A stretch of 64,000 nt of DNA, taken from the NCBI GenBank assembly GCA_022113835.1, contig JAILWY010000020.1:1550001-1614000 (forward strand). Direction: 5' to 3'. This DNA is from Atopsyche davidsoni (taxonomy: Eukaryota > Arthropoda > Insecta > Trichoptera > Hydrobiosidae). How positions within the stretch are numbered: the stretch's first letter is position 1; each line of letters begins with the position of its first letter. The position numbers and the translations under genes are program-made. This document shows, one piece after another, positions 38,101 to 47,100 of this stretch. The notes beneath the pieces are model-generated. The model did no database searches and was not told where the DNA came from. It was given only the letters and a program-made list of their open reading frames with translations.

Positions 38101-41100
38101 GAATTGCACTACGAACTGCTCCCCCATCCACCGTATTCTCCAGATTTGGCCCCGTGCGATTTTTTTTTCTGTTCCCAAACTTGAAAAATTCACTCGCCGG
38201 GCAGAAATTTAAGCCGAATGAGGAGGTCATCGCCGCCACGGAGACCTACTTTGCAGACCTCGAGAAAACGTATTTTTCAGATGGGTCAAAGAAGTTGGAG
38301 CATTGCTGGGTCAAGTGTATCGAGCTAAAAAGAGACAATTAGCCAATTTTCCAAAATTTTCGTTTTTATTTTGTAGGCTAAGTACTTATCGGACCGCCCT
38401 CGTATGCATTTTTTTCATTTTGCATATCGACTGCTTCCTGAAATCCACCTGAAAAAATGCACCGTGCATGAAAAGTATCACATTAAGTGAATAAAATATC
38501 GTATGTCTTATTTTTTGGATTGGACGTCAATCAGATGCGTTTACGGGTTTATTATATTATTACTAATATGATTAGGCACATTAGTTCATACATAGAAGAT
38601 GATTTAAAGAAACTCTCAGAAACATATCATCGTGATTTGTGTGGCTTACATGGCCGGTGTACTAACCCTTGTACTAACGAATCACTTCCGTGTATCGAGA
38701 ATTTTTAACAATCATACTCTACATATGAACCAATGTGCCCAGGCAAAATATATTTGAATATTTAGTGATTTGCAAGCACTGGACTTTTTGAACAAAGTAA
38801 CAAGTGAAGCGATTTTAGTCCCATCTGGATATTATTTTTAAAATCTATTAATTTAGCCAAGACGCGCACCATCATATACGTATGTCTATTTTATGGATTG
38901 GACGTCAATCAGATGCGTATTGATTACCCATTACGCGTTCGTACATACACACATACAAATCACGATGATATTTTCTTTAAATCATCTTCTATGTATGAAC
39001 TAATGTGCCTAATCGTATTAGTAATGAATAAAATATCGTATCAAAAATAATCAGTCGTCTCTTTGAAATTCACGAGATGTATCATGCATGGACTAAGGGA
39101 TGAGAATCACATCCGGTCCGATTGCCTTCAGCAGTCTGGGGCGGCTCCACGGCGTCTTCGACCTTCAGGCGGTTCAATTAATATTCAAATCGCCTGTGCT
39201 TGTAATACACTGTAGGCAATAGAGCCAATGTTCACAGAAAAACACGACGGGTCCTGAATAAGGGATGCTGGCCCGCGGGGGTCAGTCCCCGGGGCCTGCC
39301 CCCGGGGCGGGGGTTTATTTAATTAAAGCAAAAAATCTGAATGTGGCACGCGATCTTTCCACGCCGAGCGATTTTTTTTATCCAAAATGTTTATCACGAC
39401 ACGAAGAGAAAAACGTAAGTTTTATTTAGAGTGCTTTCCGGATTATTAATTTATAAAATGCAGGTAGTTGGGTCTAATCAAATAAAGTGATGCTGCCGAG
39501 AGGGTGCAAAGATTGTCTGCATTTTTCACCCTCGTATATCCAGAAGCGCACCGTTGCAACTGCAACTTTGTGCAAAAATATATTTTGGAACAAATTATGG
39601 GTTATTTCGTTATAGTTATAGTTTGCCCAAAATATGGTTATTTCGGGAAAATTATGGATTCCATCCCAAAAGAACTGTTCGTCTTCTGAAGCCAATGTTT
39701 GATAACCTGTTCAGAAGTGAAGCGTATTCCAGAAAGGGCATTCTGCATCGATTGAAACAAGTGGTAGTCGGAAGGGGTAAAGTCTGGGCTATAAGGCGGG
39801 TGAGGCAGAACTTCCCATCCACTGTTTTCTAAATAGCTTTTAACCGATTTAGCAACATGTAGTCGAGCATTGTCATGATGGAAAATTACAGACTCATGCC
39901 TGGTCACATATTCTGGCCGTTTTTCTGCCGCATCAATTGTTGTCTGTAGAACTCGCCCGTGATAGTTTGGCCTGGTTTCAGCAGCTCATAGTGGATGACA
40001 CCCTTCTGATCACAGCATTACCCTGGCGCCATGAATATTTGGCCTGGCCGTCGATGTTGATGCATGTCCGGGCTTACCCCATGATTTTTTACGCTTTGGG
40101 TTGTCGTAGTGAATCCATTTTTCATCACCAATGATGATACGATGCAACAAAAAATTCTTTTTGTGGCGTTTAAGCAGCATTTCCGAAATGCAAAATCGCC
40201 TTTCGACGTCTCTCGGCTTCAATTCATGTGGCACCCAATTTCCTTGCTTTTGAATCATTCCCAATGCTTTTAAGCGTCTCGAATTGTTGCTCGATCAACT
40301 CTCAATGATTCTGCGAGTCAACTCTTTTGTATTAATTTGATGTAATCAAAAATACTTGTTAATGATTTGATAGCAACCGATTTCGTCTTTGACTAGACTG
40401 AATTACATATATTTGGGATTCGAGGACCGAATCAGGAACCTCAAAATATTGTAAAAGCTGTTTCGCTTCTTAAAGGCATTGACACTGAAAAAATATGTAA
40501 ATTATATTGTAAGTATATTCTGAAAACCATTTAAACCTTTTGTTTCAATTACTCCCAGATATTTTATTCTGATGGGGCACTGTACATGTCACTGGCTGAG
40601 CTACAACCCTTGCAGGTGCGTGGAACCTCACCCCGTATTAATTATGGATAGGGGCGTGGAGTGGACGCCTGCACCGGCACCCGCGGGGTTAACGCCCGAT
40701 TATTGAAAAATACCTCCTTTGATATTCATGTTTGGACAGCGAGGGTTACCATCATCATTAGCGTAATTAAGTACAAATACCCAACACGATTATAACACCA
40801 TAAGAACACAAAAAAAAAAATTAAAATTCTTTGTTCTTCTGGTTATTAGATTAATTAGTTACAAATACACAAAGTAATAATAACGCTTTGAAGAACGTAT
40901 AAATTTATTATACTTAACACTTTGTGTAATAAATACGCTTCACAAACGAACTTGTGTGAAACAAATCAACACCTCCTAGCATTAGTCTTCTATATGTATA
41001 GAACAGTGTTATTCAACCTGTGGGTCGCGGGTAAAATAAAAAGACAATTCAATCAGGCCACAGGCTTATTAATCGCGTATTAAAAAATATAATATAAAAG

Positions 41101-44100
41101 TTTGCTATTTCGCAACGAAATTCCAAGGTCACACGCATCGCGAAAGCAGCCAGTGAATTTTCAAGCCATACTGTGCGCCGGTAATTATCAATTAATTCAA
41201 GTGAACAATGTGGCACGCTCTCCGCTGTCGGCGAGGGGGGAGAGGGAGGGGGGGGGGGGGAAGCGAAGAGTCCGCCATCTTTGAAAATGGCGACCGGGAT
41301 TAATAAGTGTACACCCCCGAGAAATGATTTGTGCCCTCTTGTTAAATTTCCGCATTCCGTTACGAGGCGTTTTTTTTTTTTTTAATATTATCTATGGCTT
41401 CCGCGAATATTGGATTTCCGCCTAAGGATCAGGAATAATTATACCGCCGCGTAGTTTAGTGGTTAGCACACTTGCTTGGTTATATAAAATATAGTATAAA
41501 CATCGAAACAGACTTTAGTAAGATTCCGTCGAAAGAGTTTATTGCAGGCAGCCTGTGCATGGGGAACAAATAAACACCCCTTGCACGGCTTTCAGCGCCG
41601 CGAAGCCTCCACCCCCCCCCCCCCTCCCCCTGGGGGGGGGGGGATATTGCACTGGAATGTTTTTCATTTGCTGTGCAGTGCTTGCGACAAGAGTACACAC
41701 GCCGCCCCTGGCTGAATACTGAATACACCCGCAAGTTTCACCCCCACAGGCTCCTTGTGATATGCACGAAGCCTTTAACAATACTAATCCTTTAAAAAAG
41801 AACCCCTGAAAATAATCAAATGCCCGCTCGAATGTGAAACCAGAACCCTATTTATAACTTTCATGCTGTATTTTTGTACTTTTATATTGTTCGTACAGTA
41901 AGGCTGTATAGAGAAACGCGATATCCGATAATCGTATTGTCGTCTTTACTATGTACAAATTTTTTTAGAGCAGATTGGTGAAAAACTCACTGAACTCTGT
42001 CTCACGAAACTCTGTCCTAGGACAGTCCAATTAATTCTGATGTTCTTCCGAGTTTCAGCATTATGCACACTTGCATTTCACGCTTAAATTCTCGCTTAGT
42101 TGAAGAGCTACGGTGGGCAAAAGGACCAAGGAGGAGTCAGGCGCATGAAAATCTGGTCTAATTTATAATACTCTACTTTTAAACTATAAATGTTTAGAAA
42201 TTCAATATTTTTGATTTGGTGGAATTGCATTTTAATATTTTTGAGTAAAATACTCGAGTGATTTTCCACATGTTCGTTTTTATTTGTGACCGGTTTCGCC
42301 AACCTTTCGCCGCCGACGAACACGTGGAAAATCGCTCAAGTATTTATCTCAAAAATATTATAAATGTTTATACCCAAATTGAGATAGTTTCTGTTAGACC
42401 TTTTGTATAATAAATAAAAATGATAACAATAAAAATAAAAAGATGTGCTAATTTTTAAAACGTGAATATCACAATACAGTGCGGTATTTCTACCCCTAGA
42501 CTCACTCCACACCCCCCCCTTAGATTGATAGAGCCTCCACCGGCGTCTGGAGCCTCTCACAGTTGTATAGGGCACAACAAAAAAGTAATATGCAAGAGTA
42601 GATAGTTTTTCAGCGCTTCGTTTCAGGCTTTGCAAGTGCAACCGGGAATTAACCCAATTAGAGACGAACGAAAAGCTTAGTACAATTTCAAAACTGAGCC
42701 GATCCGATATTTTACTTTCACCATGACGGGGAAGAAAACTTATCATGAAAATGAGATCGCAATCTTATTTGTTCAGGACCCCCATTCCATTACCCCATCC
42801 CCTATCGCGATGACTTACCGGGACTGCTTTTGGAACTGTTACTCTGACGCGTCACTGCTATATATTTTTAGCACTCTCGCGGACTTGTAAACTTTATTCG
42901 GCGCTTTTAGTGCCGCGCCGTTAGCGTGCGCGATAACAACTGTGCTTTTTTTTATTATGTTTTTTTTATTTCGATGTACGCACTGAGAATTTTAGTAAGG
43001 TGCGAAATTTACGCTCGAGGGTTAAATGTCATTAATAAATATTATATAATATAGCACAAAGACACCTCCTTGAGGCTTTTTTTATTCACGGGGGGAGGAG
43101 GGGATTCAACTCACCCCATCCCCACTTGAAACGAGTAAAGCGCAAGGTCGGAGCAATTAAGTGGCGTAGTTTCGATTCTCGAAAGAAAATTCGAGGTTTT
43201 ACTATTTTATATATAATAATAATCATATACCTAACGAAGGTAATAAGCTAGTGAATAAATTAGCTCAAAAAAATAATGAATACTGAAAGCCTGATTTGTA
43301 ATCAGTAAGTTTCGTCTTGTTCATCGAGTGGCTCTCACTTAGCGTAAATTTATGCTGAATTAGTGTTCATGGTTTTTTAAGGGGAAAATGGTGTAGTCTC
43401 TGGGTTCTTCTACTAGTTTTATATTGGAAGAAAAAGTCTGCGTGTTGATGCTGCCCAATAGCATTATTATATAATCCTTTACGTACAAAGGCGTTTAGAT
43501 TTAGTTTAGACAAGAACGGCGCTGAAGAGTATCGAGGTGATGAGCACGAGACATCATTTTCGTGTTTTTCAGCGCATCATCTGACGGAGACGCTGTCTCC
43601 GTGGATATTCAGAGACGTATAGAAAATAGGGGAGGCAGACTGAGGAACAGCGAAAAGTGCGTTCCCTGGGAAATCCCCTCTCACGAATGAATGAATTGTG
43701 TATGATTGCTTAGTAGTTGCTATCCTGGTCCAGTCTCAACAATCCGTATAAATCTTAAATATTAAAGACCAGCTATCGGCACCCGGAAGTATATGGTGTT
43801 TTTTATAGAGGTATAGAACTTTGAAATGGAATAAAACAAAGATAATTTTTTTAAATTGACATGAAATTAACTTTATTCGAAAGATAATTTTTTGACATTA
43901 TAATTTAAATATGATCTTGGCATATGACCGCCACGGCTGGCTCGGACGTAGTCTAGTCTGGAGGTCCAATTCTCGATGACTTTTTCCAACATTTGTGGCC
44001 GTATATCGGCAATAACGCGGCGAATGTTGTCCTCCGAGTGGTCAATCGTTTCGGGCTTATCGGCGTAGACTAGCGACTTCACATATCTTCACAGAAAATA

Positions 44101-47100
44101 GTCTAGCGGCGTTAAATCGCACGATCTTGGAGGCCAATTAACGGGTCCGAAACGTGAAACTATGCGGTTACCAAACGTTTCCTTCAATAAAGCAATTGTG
44201 GCACGGGCTGTGTGACATGTTGCGCCGTCTTGTTGAAACCACAGCTCCTGCACATCATGGTTGTTCAATTGATGAACGAAAAAGTCAGTAATCATGGCTC
44301 TATAGCGGTCACCATTGACCCTAACGGCCTGACCTGCATTGTCTTTAAAGAAGTACGGACCAATCCACCAGCCCATAAAGCACACCAAACAGTCAGTTTT
44401 TCTGAATGTAACAGTGTCTCAACATACACTTGAGGATTATCATCACTCCAAATACGGCAGTTTTGTTTATTGAGTTTATTTGTTCATCGCTAAACAAAAT
44501 TCGCTTATGAAAATCGGGATCAACGGCAATCTTGTTTTGGGCCCATTCACCAAATCTGCGCCTTGCTAGGTGATCGTGTGGCTTCAATTCTTGAAATGCC
44601 AAACCAAACTAAACATAAATCCCTTGACAGCTGACAAAATGGCCGCCAGTTAAAACAGTGCTGCCAACTTAAAGTTCTATACCTCTATAAAAAAAACACC
44701 CTGTAAACCTCGTCAAGGTACTTCCACTACTCTATTACCGATCCCATAACACACAGAGTACAGAATTTCAGCCATGGGAAGGTTTTGTAATCAACGCATA
44801 AGAGAACGCAATTGGATGGCATTTATACTGAAATCTACTACGACTCACCGTGATATTCAGCAGTTGGAGTGACAGAATGCTCTTGTTGCAGCCGCGGCCG
44901 AGGCGAAGGATGCTGACGAGGAGGAGGCTGGCGGGGCGGCCGCCGTGCCCTGCGAAGCCTCCGTGCCGCCCCCCCCCCACGCGCCGCGCCCCCCGCCCCC
45001 CTCGGCACTCGGCACCGCCACGTGAGTACCCCCCCACAAGAAAACTGAAACAAATAATTTCATAATTTTTATAGATCTATTTAAAAAAAACGCCTTGGAG
45101 CTTTATATAAAGGCACTCGCGTCACCTGAAATTATCTAAATGCAAAAATATTCAAAGCCAATTCGACCAACACGCAGTATAAAATTTTTCAAAGTAAAGA
45201 GCAATTGACAATATCACTGTACCCTTTACACCATAGGTGGCCAACCCATGGTCCGCGGGCCATATTATTATGCGGAGCATATGCAAACATTTTTTTTTTA
45301 CTGTGTATAAAACCACCAATAGAATATTCCATTGAGCGTAGTTCGTATCATATCATATATATGGAAGTAGCCCAGTCTCATCTCAATCTATCTCACAGTC
45401 AAACTCATTTCATTAATTTGTCCCGGCAGCTGAAAAAGGTTGGCTACCCACGCTCTACACTCTACACCATAGGTTCCCAAAGTGGGCAATATCGACGACC
45501 CACAGGGGTCGATGACAGCGAAAAATTAAATTGGGGGTCCACGTACTGTAAATGGGGGTCTACAAGAGTGGATCCCATTGGCCATGTTGGTTACGATATT
45601 TTCGACGATATGCACGTTGAGTTGACACAACTGAACAACTATTTTCAATGTACAGCGTCATTATTTCGGCGCGTTGTTTCAGTGTGAAGCATGGTTAAAA
45701 TTGTACTGAATCAATGTTTCAAAATGTGTTTACTTAAGTCAATCAATTTATAAATGTCAAAGATATTCAATGTTTACATACCGACATAAAATATGGCGCA
45801 CCCTGTATATCAGATGTCAAAAATATGTTTGAAGTTGATGAATTTTATAAAAATTCAATATTTGCAAGGCAGGGGTCTACGAAAAATAGGAAAACTCGAC
45901 AAGGGATCGACGGGACAAAATAGTTTGGGAACCTATGCTCTACACCATGGGTGGCCAGCCTTTTTCAGCAGCCAGATTAAGGAAATGATATTTCCTACCG
46001 GGCCGTACAACAAAATTTTATTGATTTTTTTTTGAAGCAGATACAACAAAAATGTGAATCGAGCATATTCGATTAGAGTTGGGCAATACAAAAAATAATA
46101 ATAAAATATAATAAATTTTAGTTGCATCAATGATGATAACGATTGATGTTGTTGCTACGCGCAAACAGTTTTCCAAATGCTCATCAGTAATTCGTGTTCT
46201 CATACGAGATAAAAGCTGTTCAGTGTTTCCAAATAGCGAAATTTAGTTTATATAATGCAGGATATTTCTCCTTGTACAAATATATTTTGTAAAACATATG
46301 CATATAGGCCACTCATGCTCTACACTATTTTTACACTAATTCAGTATGAATGTATGCTCAGAGAGATGGTCGCCAATCTCCTCTCCAAGGCACCCGATGA
46401 AGATAGATTTATCAAAACACTTGTGTATCTGATAAAAACGACGTTCAGGGTGTCATCGAAGGTCGCAGTTGGACTCCAGCAACCCTCGGGGCTAATGACT
46501 TGAGTGTCTCCAGCCAGCGTTGTGATTAGATTTCCTGATCACTTCTACGTTTTTTTACCCAATATAATATGACTGCCCTGTTTTGTACTATAAAGTTCCA
46601 CCGACCTTCTAAATTAACTTAATTTACTTCCTTGGAGCTGATCGTGCACTTCGTACTATAATCAGAGACAGAGTTCTATGTGCTCACTAAATAATTTTTA
46701 TACTATTATATTCCTATTCAGATGATGTTGCCCACATTATCACATGGACTCTATAAGGTTGATAAAACTCTAGAGTTTTTATATAAATTAATTTAGTAGA
46801 GTAGATTTATATAGACAGCGTAGAGTTAATTTAATTTGTGTGGTTTGTAATTTAAACTTGTGTAATTTTCAGAGAAATATCTGCAAGCCAGCAAGACTTC
46901 TTCAAAATGCTCGACGATAAGATTGAAAAGGTAAATTAACATTATATTATTTTAAAACTGACGAATTAAGCCTTTGTTTGAGAATATTATTTCTCATTAC
47001 CTACGTCAAAATGTGTAAAATATTTACGGTAAATAAACCGCATGCGTGTCTGAACATCCAATGCAAATGGTGTTTTTATAATAATTATTACTAATATGAT

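Larger units (their letters stand above)
40340..42180. other. Intron stretch without a gene
   Basis: A hAT-like left end (CAGTGTTATTCAACCTGTGG) lies near 41007 without a clear partner. The tRNA-like A-box at 41449 and the C/G palindrome at 41611 are listed separately. Confidence 0.4.

Noticed and set aside
45003..45065. Genes in the GC-rich overlapping frames around coding exon 2
   Set aside because: All are Pro/Arg/Gly-rich shadows of the real exon at 44892-45021.
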